From contig JANWHJ010000053.1 in assembly GCA_025450475.1 (NCBI GenBank), positions 1 to 19,586 on the forward strand: a stretch of DNA of 19,586 bases. Direction: 5' to 3'. The translations under genes were made by a program, and so were the position numbers. Numbering within the stretch: the first letter of the stretch is position 1; every line of letters begins with the position of its first letter. Below the pieces are notes generated by a model that saw only the letters and a program-made list of their open reading frames with translations, had not been told where the DNA came from and made no database searches. Source of the stretch: Nitrososphaera sp. GTDB taxonomy: Archaea; Thermoproteota; Nitrososphaeria; Nitrososphaerales; Nitrososphaeraceae. This document shows, in pieces, positions 5,216 through 12,058 of the stretch.

Positions 5216-6169
5216 CTAAGCCAACGGGTTTGAGTTCACTATCTCGTCCAGGCACTTGACGACGTCCTGCTTGCCTATCGGCACAGGGTTGTTGTCAAGG
5301 TGACCGTGGTCCGGCATTATTACGTCAGCAGCCTGGTCGAGAGGCTGCTTTAGCTCTAGCGACTCAAATTTCAGCTTTTGTGCGATTTCCCTATAGCGTT
5401 TGTAGTAGATCGACTTGTTGAACTTGTGCGCGACGGTGGTGCAGGACGACAGCGCGTAGCCGTGTGGCACGCCCTCGTTTGAAAACACGTAGGATAGCGC
5501 GTGCCCGAGAGTAGTAGAAGAGTTGCCAAAGCCGATGCCAGAGAGCATCGCGCCGTACGGAAGCAAGTTTTGCTTGTCGTTCATTATTGCGTCGTAGAGG
5601 ATGTCGAACGCTTCCTTGCAGAAAAACTGCGTAAAGGGGTTGCCTGCCCTACTATCATAACCTTCAGAAGCCTGCGCAGCCGCGTCACACGCAGAGTTAC
5701 GCATGATGTTGAAGGGCGTGCCCGGCAAGAAGTACGGGTCAACTATTGCCGCGTCTGCAAGGAAGGCCTCATCCTGCAAGAGCTTTTTCTTGTGGTCAAA
5801 GCTAATGACAGCATAAGTGGTCATCTCTGCACCCGTGCCAAATGTGGTTGGGATCAGGATCTTGGGTATGCCTGTCATCTTGCTCAGGTACTTGCAAATG
5901 TCCATCGAGCTCCCTCCGCCAAGGCCAATGTAGCACGAGACATTTTTACCTTCGTACTGCTTCTTTATTGTTTCCACAGTTTCGATATCCGGGTCTGGCG
6001 TGGCCTTGTCATAGAGTTCGTAGTCCTTGATACCCATGTATTCAAGCCATTTGTTGTAAATGTCTGGGGTTGTCGTGGTAATCACAAGAGCGTTCTTTGG
6101 GTAGGGAAACTCCTTTGCAGCGTTTTCGCCGAACATGATCTTCTTAGGCATCATTACTTTCCAAGCCAT
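5216..6169 (-). CDS. Iron-type (group III) alcohol dehydrogenase, possible semialdehyde reductase
   Basis: The 317-residue protein has the group III fold: a Rossmann-like N-terminal half with GGGSSMD (84-90), IPTTFGTGAEMT (106-117), and an all-helical metal-binding C-terminal half. Expected metal ligands are D162, H223 in TLGHALSY and H236 in VPHGYAL. The fourth ligand, a histidine in the usual D-x-x-x-H motif, is glutamine here (Q166). The protein is short compared with the usual 380 or so residues, mostly at the C-terminus, yet the frame is clean. In ammonia-oxidising archaea such enzymes reduce malonic or succinic semialdehyde in the 3-hydroxypropionate/4-hydroxybutyrate carbon-fixation cycle; assigning this one there is inference. 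It follows the oxidase cluster by 43 bases without a clear terminator. Confidence 0.82.
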   Translation of the reverse strand: MAWKVMMPKKIMFGENAAKEFPYPKNALVITTTTPDIYNKWLEYMGIKDYELYDKATPDPDIETVETIKKQYEGKNVSCYIGLGGGSSMDICKYLSKMTGIPKILIPTTFGTGAEMTTYAVISFDHKKKLLQDEAFLADAAIVDPYFLPGTPFNIMRNSACDAAAQASEGYDSRAGNPFTQFFCKEAFDILYDAIMNDKQNLLPYGAMLSGIGFGNSSTTLGHALSYVFSNEGVPHGYALSSCTTVAHKFNKSIYYKRYREIAQKLKFESLELKQPLDQAADVIMPDHGHLDNNPVPIGKQDVVKCLDEIVNSNPLA

Positions 6170-6212
6170 ACGGCTATGGGTTTGCCCGCTTGGTGTTTTA
6201 TGTCTTACTCGA

Positions 6213-7250
6213 TCACGCGTGCTCTTTCATGTAAGTAGACATCCGGCGCTTTTCGAGCAACATAAGGTAGACGATCCCAATGATCATGAACACCTCGATT
6301 GCCTTTGCTAGGATACCCGCGATGTCCAAGTGCTCCGGCTGGCCGGTAGGCGAAAGCGGCGGCGGCAGTGTCACAGAATAGGCGTAGAGCCCGAGGAGGA
6401 CTGCCGTTCCCACAAGCCCAAAGAGGTTGACTGCCAACGTCTTACGGTAGTGCTCTTGCGGTCTGTCCCTGCCACTCGTAGAGGAGGTCAGTGTTAGGAG
6501 AGTGTACAATACACCATACGTGACTTGCATGCCGCCTGCTACAATCAGGAATATGCTGTACTCTAGCCTAAGCGAAGCGTGGCCGGAATACACTGCAAAA
6601 TGTACGAGCCCTCCAGCGATGGCTGCCAGCATCACGACATATTTCATGATGTCGCCGGGCGCAGTCACAAACTTTCCACTTTTTCTTCTGCTCCAGTATG
6701 TTATGCCGAGCACTGCTCCAAATATCCCAATAGATCCAAAGACCGCGCCGGCAAGGGTCGAGTTGTAAATCGTACCAAATCCCTGAGAAATGGCTACGTT
6801 GAATATCACCCGCTCGCAGTTGCAGCCGACCACACTGCTTAGGGTCCTCCTTTGCGCATCCACGGTGTTGATGTTAACCGGTCCGTCTGCTATGCTGAGC
6901 ACTATCTGATAGCTGCCTACTTTCGGAAAAGTGTAAAAGATGGAGAAGTCACCGACATCCTGCTTTGTCCACGGGAACGCTTTGACTCGCTCCCCCGACG
7001 AGGCATAGACCTCAACCATAGTTTCAAGGTCGTAGGTGTCGTGCCCGTCATGGTCCTGTACGCTGAACATAATGGCAGTGGGTTCGCCCGGCGATGAGTA
7101 GTCGGGCTCGAGCGCTTCGTAGACATAGTGCTGCCCGATCCCTTCGCCCCTGCCGTTGTAGTGTGAAAAGTGCTCAAAATGCGCATATGCCGGCGCTGCG
7201 GAGACGAGCAGCAGGGATACTGCCATCAGGGCTGGAATGTTCATAGGCAT
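6213..7250 (-). CDS. Uncharacterised membrane protein of the oxidase cluster
   Basis: The 345-residue protein has a signal peptide (residues 4-23, ending PAYAHF), an extracytoplasmic beta-rich domain of about 135 residues, and then five predicted membrane helices near 165-186, 203-221, 231-254, 272-294 and 310-332. The mature N-terminus is histidine-rich (HFEHFSHYN), the loop at 65-70 reads QDHDGH, and a CNC motif sits at 143-145 just before the membrane, so metal binding is plausible. I do not recognise a named family. Its place as last gene of the cytochrome oxidase cluster, 21 bases after the CtaA-like gene on the same strand, suggests a role in oxidase assembly, copper delivery or electron transfer. 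The start has two in-frame ATGs (7250 and 7244). Confidence 0.75.
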   Translation of the reverse strand: MPMNIPALMAVSLLLVSAAPAYAHFEHFSHYNGRGEGIGQHYVYEALEPDYSSPGEPTAIMFSVQDHDGHDTYDLETMVEVYASSGERVKAFPWTKQDVGDFSIFYTFPKVGSYQIVLSIADGPVNINTVDAQRRTLSSVVGCNCERVIFNVAISQGFGTIYNSTLAGAVFGSIGIFGAVLGITYWSRRKSGKFVTAPGDIMKYVVMLAAIAGGLVHFAVYSGHASLRLEYSIFLIVAGGMQVTYGVLYTLLTLTSSTSGRDRPQEHYRKTLAVNLFGLVGTAVLLGLYAYSVTLPPPLSPTGQPEHLDIAGILAKAIEVFMIIGIVYLMLLEKRRMSTYMKEHA

Positions 7251-7271
7251 AATTTTTGTATCGCCCGCATA

Positions 7272-7724
7272 TTATTGTGCCTTGGCATGAACTGGCTTTT
7301 TGCCATTCAGTTTGTGGGCGTACATTGCACAAATCAGAACCATGGAAAAGAGCACGATGCCCAGTCCTAGATGAGTCGTGACCAGAATCGCGTGCAGCCG
7401 CTCCACTATGACTATCGCGCCCAGGGTGATCTGGCCAATGACCGCGCCGGTTGCTATCAAGGATGCGATCTTCATGGCCTTTGGCGCAGCCTTTGACTTT
7501 AAGGTAAAAGCCATGGTAGCGATCACGAGCATGCTAGTTGTTGCAGCGACCGTTCTGTGGGAGTACTCGATGATAAAATCTTCATGCGGCAGCAAACCCT
7601 GCGGGCAGAGTGGCCAGTCTGGGCAAGTGAGGCCCACGCCAGAGGCGCTGACGTATCCTCCTATGAATATCAGTGAAAAAAGGACTGCAATGGTGGAATA
7701 AGAGAGTGCCTGCAGTAGCAGCAA
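7272..7724 (-). CDS. ctaA: Half-size CtaA/Cox15-family heme A synthase-like protein
   Basis: This 150-residue, four-helix membrane protein contains GGYVSASGVGLTCPDWPLC (22-40), an EYSHR motif (E53, H56) and histidines H111 and H118 near the fourth helix. These match one half of CtaA/Cox15, which oxidises the heme O methyl group to make heme A. The C34/C40 pair corresponds to the redox cysteine pair of the first external loop in Bacillus CtaA. Bacterial enzymes have eight helices from an internal duplication. This four-helix form resembles the short archaeal version, and dimerisation would rebuild the fold. The start is TTG, one base after the stop of the cupredoxin gene; no ATG or GTG lies before the first helix. 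No heme O synthase (CtaB) is visible in the window. Confidence 0.85.
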   Translation of the reverse strand: MLLLQALSYSTIAVLFSLIFIGGYVSASGVGLTCPDWPLCPQGLLPHEDFIIEYSHRTVAATTSMLVIATMAFTLKSKAAPKAMKIASLIATGAVIGQITLGAIVIVERLHAILVTTHLGLGIVLFSMVLICAMYAHKLNGKKPVHAKAQ

Positions 7725-7725
7725 T

Positions 7726-8574
7726 TTATTCGACCGTGAGCTTGCCCTTCATATATTCATGCACGGTGCAAAAGTAGTCGTACTCTCCGGGATCGACCTT
7801 GGCCAAGGATATCTTCGCAGATTCTCCGCCGAGGATGATGTTCGTGTCGAACAACTTGCCCTTGTCGGGGTCGGAATTTTTCGTTCCCGATGTAATGGTG
7901 TGCGGTATGGTGTCTTGATTAACAACATTGATTTCATCGCCCTTCTTGGCAGTTAACGGATCGGGGTCGAAGGCTCGATTGCCCTGCGTCGACGCGCCTT
8001 CGAGGATATTTATTGAAGGCCCGGTCGTTGCTCCTCCTTCGGTCTGGCTGCCTCCAGCTTTCGTAATTGTAAGTTTGCCGATCATGTACGGGTGGAGTGT
8101 ACAAAAGTAGTTGATGGTGTCACCTTCCTTTGCACTTGACAGCTCAATAGTCTTTGACTTTTCGCCGCCGATAATGATGCCAGTGTCGAACAACTTGCCC
8201 TTGTTGGTGTCGTTTGGATCGGTTCCCGATGTGGCAGTGTGCGGGATCGTGTCTTGGTTGTCCCACAATATTTTGTTGCCAAGTGGTATCTGCGCGTCGT
8301 CAGGATTAAAATCTGGATTGCCTTGTGTTGAAGCACCCTGCAATATAGCAATGGTTGTTGTTCCTGCTTCAGCTGGGGGTCCTGTCGTGGGGGGCCTTGT
8401 TGTGGGGATCTGGCTCACGGGTGGTGGGTTCTTGTAAAAGTCGTGGAAATACGGCAACAATATGGCCGCTCCTACTGACAGAGTGATGACAACTATCGCC
8501 AGCCCCTTACCTATGCGTCTTCCCGATGTTAGGATTATTGGGTCTTTTTCCTGTCCGTGTTCGCCGTGCGACAT
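7726..8574 (-). CDS. Membrane-anchored double cupredoxin (two type-1 copper domains)
   Basis: The 282-residue protein has a short cytoplasmic N-terminus, one membrane anchor (about 22-42), a proline/threonine-rich linker (50-70) and two tandem plastocyanin-like domains (about 72-171 and 187-282). Each has a full type-1 copper set: H112, C158, H161 and M164 in the first, and H225, C269, H272 and M275 in the second, within PHTxTSG and YFCTxHxYM motifs. It should face outside and carry electrons, most likely to the CuA site of the adjacent oxidase. The domains are strongly alike in protein and DNA, indicating an internal duplication. AAAAGGAG upstream (GGAG at 8585-8588) is a clear Shine-Dalgarno sequence, and the gene starts 16 bases after the subunit I stop. 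Confidence 0.9.
   Translation of the reverse strand: MSHGEHGQEKDPIILTSGRRIGKGLAIVVITLSVGAAILLPYFHDFYKNPPPVSQIPTTRPPTTGPPAEAGTTTIAILQGASTQGNPDFNPDDAQIPLGNKILWDNQDTIPHTATSGTDPNDTNKGKLFDTGIIIGGEKSKTIELSSAKEGDTINYFCTLHPYMIGKLTITKAGGSQTEGGATTGPSINILEGASTQGNRAFDPDPLTAKKGDEINVVNQDTIPHTITSGTKNSDPDKGKLFDTNIILGGESAKISLAKVDPGEYDYFCTVHEYMKGKLTVE
7729..8361 (-). repeat. Internal duplication of the cupredoxin domain
   Basis: The units at about 8062-8361 (first domain) and 7729-8025 (second domain) are diverged direct repeats. The longest identical stretch I see is 22 bases, at 8183-8204 and 7844-7865, covering the KLFDT segment. Other shared blocks encode GASTQGN and NQDTIPHT. Confidence 0.8.
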
Positions 8575-8584
8575 TTCTTATTTT

Positions 8585-8588
8585 CTCC
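8585..8588 (-). promoter_or_regulatory. Shine-Dalgarno site of the double cupredoxin gene
   Basis: GGAG within AAAAGGAGAAAATAAGAA on the minus strand lies ten bases before the ATG at 8574. It is one of the few clear ribosome binding sites in this cluster and confirms the start. Confidence 0.6.
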
Positions 8589-8590
8589 TT

Positions 8591-10117
8591 TTAGTGGTGG
8601 GGCTCGCGCCTAGTGTAGTCGTAGTACTGCTCTCCGATGGCAAAAGGGTCGTTCATGTTTGCAGGTTTGCCCTTGAACGCAGCCGTTATTATACTGTAAA
8701 GGAATACGCCAGCTCCTGCACCCGCCATCCATCCGCCGACGCTTGCTATCTGATTCATTATTATGAGCGGCTGCACCGGGACATAGTCGAATACTCGCCT
8801 TGGTTGTCCGTATAGTCCAAGTATGTGCTGCGTCAGGAATACAATCGAAAGCCCCGCGAAGAATAACCAGAACGCTATCATGGCCTGCCTTTCGTTGTAC
8901 ATTCTTCCCGTGATGAACGGGAACATGTAGTACGTAAAACCGATGAATGCCATCGTGACCAGCCCCGCAACGAACAGGTGGAAGTGTCCCACGACCCAGT
9001 AGCTGTCGTGCGTAAGAAAGTCCAACGGCATGGCTGTATTGACAATGCCACCAGCTCCGGCGTAAAAGAACAGCACTATGCCCCCAACTGCCCAGCTCAT
9101 GGGTGCTGCAAACTTGATCCTGCCGCCCCACATCGTCGCTATCCAGTTAAAGACGTGCATGGCGGATGCAGGAACCGCCGCGAGCGTGCCTACCATAAAG
9201 ACTGTCTTTTCTGTAAAGCTCATGCCTGTAGAGTACATGTGATGAGCCCACGATGCAAAGCCGACTAATGCCAACAGCACGAACGCCGCGACCCCTGACT
9301 GGTAGCTGAAAATGGGTTTCCTGGAGAACTTCGGTATTAGCTCGTACAGCATGCCCACTGCCGGTATGAGGAATATGTATACTTCAGGATGGAATGTGAA
9401 CCAGAACAAGTGCTGGTATGCAATAGGATCCCCTCCCATCGCGGGATTAAAAAATCCGGATATTCCGAGCCTGTCAGTGTATAACATGATAAGCGCGGCC
9501 GCAAACGTTGGAATCGCAACGACTATCATGAGCGAAGTTACAAGGGTCGACCACACAAACAGGGAAGTCTTCATGAGTGGAAGATCAGGGTGCTTCATTT
9601 TGAGGATTGTCACGATAAAGTTAATCGCGCCTAAAACTGAAGAGATGCCAGCGATCTTTAGGCCAAATATCCACATCTCGGCTGCAGGGCCGGGTGCCTT
9701 GAGAATCGAATAGGGTGGATAGGCATTCCACGTAGTATCTGCAAAGCCAAGCCAGACTAGCGCCATCGCGACTGGAAGCATCCAAAACGCAACCGCGTTC
9801 AGCTTTGGCCATGCCATGTCTTTGTATCGAACCATTATTGGAATTAGGTAGTTGCCTATGCCTGAAGCGAATGGAATGAGCCAGAAAAACAGCATGTTGG
9901 TGCCGTGCACAGTGAATATCCTGTTAAAAGTGTTAGAATCAGGAATGATGTCGCCTGTCCCTGGGGTGAACAGCTCAGCACGTATGCCCATAGCCAGAGA
10001 GCCACCTATTATTAACGCTGTTATCGACATGTAGACATACAGCAGGCCGATATCGGTGTGATGGGTAGAAAAAAGGATTTCCCATATTGGACGGGGTTTC
10101 TTAACCTCTAGGACCAA
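8591..10117 (-). CDS. coxA: Heme-copper oxidase subunit I (cytochrome oxidase, A-type)
   Basis: This 508-residue, about 12-helix protein reduces O2 to water and pumps protons. Heme and copper ligands are intact: H71 and H380 (low-spin heme), H378 (high-spin heme), and CuB ligands H243, H292 and H293, with Y247 in HPEVY for the His-Tyr crosslink. E245 and the D-channel residues N89, D100 and N107 are present, giving A1-type features. In a gap-free comparison with the mitochondrial protein from HHM to the following W, the K-channel lysine (bovine K319) falls on H321 and T316 on S318. The start is TTG, immediately after an in-frame TAG, and VLEVKKPRPIWEILFSTHH agrees with family N-termini. It has its own box A candidate upstream. 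Confidence 0.97.
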   Translation of the reverse strand: MVLEVKKPRPIWEILFSTHHTDIGLLYVYMSITALIIGGSLAMGIRAELFTPGTGDIIPDSNTFNRIFTVHGTNMLFFWLIPFASGIGNYLIPIMVRYKDMAWPKLNAVAFWMLPVAMALVWLGFADTTWNAYPPYSILKAPGPAAEMWIFGLKIAGISSVLGAINFIVTILKMKHPDLPLMKTSLFVWSTLVTSLMIVVAIPTFAAALIMLYTDRLGISGFFNPAMGGDPIAYQHLFWFTFHPEVYIFLIPAVGMLYELIPKFSRKPIFSYQSGVAAFVLLALVGFASWAHHMYSTGMSFTEKTVFMVGTLAAVPASAMHVFNWIATMWGGRIKFAAPMSWAVGGIVLFFYAGAGGIVNTAMPLDFLTHDSYWVVGHFHLFVAGLVTMAFIGFTYYMFPFITGRMYNERQAMIAFWLFFAGLSIVFLTQHILGLYGQPRRVFDYVPVQPLIIMNQIASVGGWMAGAGAGVFLYSIITAAFKGKPANMNDPFAIGEQYYDYTRREPHH

Positions 10118-10160
10118 CTAGCATCCATCCTCTTGTTGCTCATACATGGAAAGCCCTATC

Positions 10161-10168
10161 AATAAAAG
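10161..10168 (-). promoter_or_regulatory. Box A candidate before subunit I
   Basis: The minus strand reads CTTTTATT in the 128-base gap between subunit II and subunit I. Start of transcription would fall near 10138, giving a leader of about 20 bases. The rest of the gap holds no gene. An internal promoter would let subunit I and the downstream genes be expressed more strongly than subunit II. Confidence 0.45.
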
Positions 10169-10245
10169 CATTTTGTTTGTAGCATTGTCTCGAAAACGAA
10201 TGATGCATACCAAATTTGGAATAGCGGGTTTAAGTGAAACAGTTT

Positions 10246-10740
10246 TTAACTTGCTATCGCTTCGGCACCCTTTGATGGCAATTCGGCTGCAGCATTGGCC
10301 ACGCTCGGTCCGCCCTCATGGTCTTCAACAATTAGTTTGGCCCTCATCTGGTAGTGGGAGAATCCGCAGTATTCTCTGCACTGAATAAGGTATTCGCCTG
10401 ACTGATCAGGGACCAGCCACACCGAGTTGATCCTGCCGGGCACCGCGTCAATCAGGGTAGTAAAGTCGGGCATGTTGAAGGCATGTATTACGTCAAGCGA
10501 AGTTACTTCAAACCTATACGGTTTTCCCTTTACAAGGTGGAGTTCGCTGATCTCCTTCCTCCCATCTTCATGCTCGAAGGTCCATAGCCACTGTTGACCT
10601 GTAACTTTGATGACCTCAGCTTCTGCAGGGGCATTGGTTATGTCGAGGATCCTCTCTACGTTCCAGGCATCAGCACCGACATAACATAAGATAGCGACAA
10701 CAACGCCGACATAGACCCACTCAACTGTCGTGTGACCCAT
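10246..10740 (-). CDS. coxB: Heme-copper oxidase subunit II, second helix plus CuA domain
   Basis: The 164-residue protein begins with a membrane helix (about 7-24) followed by the cupredoxin CuA domain. The binuclear copper site is complete: H86 in VIHAF, then C121, E123, C125, H129 and M132 within QCREYCGFSHYQM. The aromatic electron-entry segment GQQWLWTFEHEDG (48-60) is also typical. Conventional subunit II has two helices before the CuA domain. Here the N-terminal TVEWVYVGVVV looks like helix 2, and helix 1 appears on the preceding gene, whose TAA stop shares one base with this ATG (TAATG). The C-terminal tail after residue 140 is acidic/alanine-rich and not conserved. It accepts electrons from cupredoxins and passes them to subunit I. 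Confidence 0.93.
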   Translation of the reverse strand: MGHTTVEWVYVGVVVAILCYVGADAWNVERILDITNAPAEAEVIKVTGQQWLWTFEHEDGRKEISELHLVKGKPYRFEVTSLDVIHAFNMPDFTTLIDAVPGRINSVWLVPDQSGEYLIQCREYCGFSHYQMRAKLIVEDHEGGPSVANAAAELPSKGAEAIAS

Positions 10741-11015
10741 TAGCGGTGTGTCCCTCCGGTCCTTGTGGTGGTAATGTCACCTCTGTTTTTTGGATGGGAT
10801 TCGCGGAAGCGCCAGACCACATATGCAATCGAGCCCATGACCACCGCACCAATGACAAAGGCGACAACCATAAGCCTGTAGAACAGCGCCCAGACTTCTA
10901 TCCTGTGTGCGATGTACTGACCAGTTGATTCCTGCGCAAAAGCGGATTCAATACCAAGTAGAAATACAGCAATAAGCGGAATCAGGAGCAAAATTATCGT
11001 TGACTGCGAGACCAT
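10740..11015 (-). CDS. Small membrane protein resembling the first helix of oxidase subunit II
   Basis: The 91-residue protein has a signal peptide (residues 1-27, ending ESAFAQ), a short external segment, and a membrane helix at about 47-69 followed by WRFRESHPKNRG on the inside. The order external segment, helix, then a basic R-x-R exit is what the first transmembrane helix of CoxII looks like. The next gene begins exactly where helix 2 and the CuA domain would follow. The overlap is a single base (TAATG), so the two are translationally coupled. I infer that subunit II is split into two chains here; the alternative is a separate small accessory subunit. It is the first gene of the cluster and has a strong box A. 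Confidence 0.8.
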   Translation of the reverse strand: MVSQSTIILLLIPLIAVFLLGIESAFAQESTGQYIAHRIEVWALFYRLMVVAFVIGAVVMGSIAYVVWRFRESHPKNRGDITTTRTGGTHR

Positions 11016-11047
11016 TGTCCCTTTTCTGCTATCAATCCTCTAGTAAT

Positions 11048-11058
11048 CTTATTTAAGG
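11048..11058 (-). promoter_or_regulatory. Box A of the terminal oxidase cluster
   Basis: CCTTAAATAAG on the minus strand is a good archaeal box A. Transcription would start near 11027, about 12 bases before the ATG at 11015. Confidence 0.65.
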
Positions 11059-11072
11059 TTTTGCAAACCGAA

Positions 11073-11696
11073 CTAGTCGATTGGGTACCTATGCATCGCC
11101 ATCACGTTGACTCCTGAAAGCGAATAGATCCTGCTTTCATGCTTTAGCACGGTGAACGATGCATTGCGTATGTGCCACCGGTACAGAGCTTCCGGTTTTA
11201 GTTCGAGAATCGTAGACAGAGCCGCCTTGATCGGGTCAAGATGCGTGATCATGAGCACATTGCTGTCTTCATGCTTTTCCACCGCGTTATCGAGGATGCT
11301 CTTTACCCTTCGCTTCACTGCGGCAAACGGCTCCACACCAAAACTGTCAAGAACTGAGTCGTGCTCCGCGTAAAACCTCAGGAAAAGGTCGCCATACTTT
11401 GCGGTCACTTCTTCGTAGTTCATCCCCACAAGCTTGCCCAATTCTATTTCGTAGAGCCGCTCGTCCACTTCGTAGTCCATACCAAGGGTTTCGCACATAA
11501 TTTGTGCTGTTTCCCTTGCCCTTATTACGGGTGAAGCGTAGACATTGCCGATAGGGATGGCTTTCAGATATTTCGCGGCGTCCTCCACTTGTTCCCTACC
11601 CTGGGACGTCAAATGCGACTCTATGTGCCTGCCGACTAGGGTTCTGCTGACATTGTTATCGGCCTGTCCATGGCGCATAAAGATGACTAGAGGCAA
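11073..11696 (-). CDS. Histidine phosphatase (phosphoglycerate mutase-like) family protein
   Basis: This 207-residue cytoplasmic protein has the RHG motif at residues 8-10 with the phospho-accepting H9, the SPVIRARETA segment (55-64) carrying phosphate-binding arginines R59/R61, the acid residue in YEIELG (82-87), and the second catalytic histidine H152 in ITHLDPIKAA. The family includes phosphoglycerate mutases, alpha-ribazole phosphatase and general phosphatases. Which applies cannot be told from motifs; an alpha-ribazole phosphatase role would fit an organism that makes cobalamin. The start is TTG, giving MPLVIFMRHG, the usual N-terminus. The ATG six codons later would begin at the RHG motif itself and remove the first strand. 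AT-rich DNA at 11724-11737 can serve as box A. Confidence 0.85.
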   Translation of the reverse strand: MPLVIFMRHGQADNNVSRTLVGRHIESHLTSQGREQVEDAAKYLKAIPIGNVYASPVIRARETAQIMCETLGMDYEVDERLYEIELGKLVGMNYEEVTAKYGDLFLRFYAEHDSVLDSFGVEPFAAVKRRVKSILDNAVEKHEDSNVLMITHLDPIKAALSTILELKPEALYRWHIRNASFTVLKHESRIYSLSGVNVMAMHRYPID

Positions 11697-11806
11697 TGGT
11701 TGAACTTTGTGGAGTTGTAATCACTTAATAATTTTTTAGATGCTAGTTAAAGCCAATGTAGCTTCTCAATAATGTGTGTGCGGAGGATCATCTCTACGGG
11801 ACGCAG

Positions 11807-11826
11807 GGCTCAATAAGGCTCAATAA
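11807..11826. repeat. Tandem direct repeat GGCTCAATAA x2
   Basis: Two perfect adjacent copies of a 10-base unit, with a partial third copy (TCTCAATAAT) about 40 bases upstream at 11764-11773. They lie in the non-coding gap between the phosphatase and the F420-dependent reductase genes. Function unknown; a regulatory site or simple slippage is possible. Confidence 0.5.
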
Positions 11827-11861
11827 TTACATGGCAGTGCTACAGTATCTAGATAGAGCTT

Positions 11862-12002
11862 GTGGATTCTAGTCCACTATTGCTGTGCGTCCCACAGTTG
11901 TTCCACCTTGATGCCAAACCTCTTGCAGTGGCGCTAGCACTAATTGCAATAGTGGCAGCCGCGTTTCAAGTTTCTCAAAATCGAGTAGAGGGTTCTGGAT
12001 AG
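11862..12002 (+). CDS. Possible small membrane peptide (46 residues)
   Basis: A GTG-started frame encodes 46 residues with a polar start, then PLAVALALIAIVAAAFQV as a likely membrane helix or signal-like segment, and a polar tail QNRVEGSG before TAG. AATAATTA at 11822-11829 could serve as box A about 35 bases upstream. I do not recognise it, and no clear ribosome binding site is present. A chance hydrophobic frame in a non-coding gap is equally possible, so the call is weak. Confidence 0.2.
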   Translation: MDSSPLLLCVPQLFHLDAKPLAVALALIAIVAAAFQVSQNRVEGSG

Positions 12003-12028
12003 AACAAAAAAACCGAGCCGATGTAAAG

Positions 12029-12036
12029 TTAATATC
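12029..12036 (+). promoter_or_regulatory. Box A of the F420-dependent reductase gene
   Basis: TTAATATC, centred 26-27 bases before the ATG at 12059, predicts a leaderless message and supports that ATG over the upstream GTG at 12047. Confidence 0.5.
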
Positions 12037-12058
12037 AAGATCGCTCGTGAACAAACAC

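Larger units (their letters stand above)
11697..12058. other. 362-base gap between divergent genes
   Basis: The gap holds the phosphatase promoter region, the GGCTCAATAA tandem repeat, the doubtful 46-residue frame, and a box A (12029-12036) for the downstream reductase. No tRNA or recognised RNA family was found by eye. Confidence 0.6.

Noticed and set aside
4705..5259. 184-codon plus-strand open frame
   Set aside because: It is antisense to the SRPBCC gene, with no promoter and no family resemblance.
5501..6238. 245-codon plus-strand open frame
   Set aside because: It is antisense to the alcohol dehydrogenase, has no domain pattern and is rich in Cys, Arg and Val, as expected for a shadow frame.
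7759..8437. Plus-strand frames across the cupredoxin gene
   Set aside because: They are antisense to the duplicated cupredoxin domains and repeat only because the gene does.
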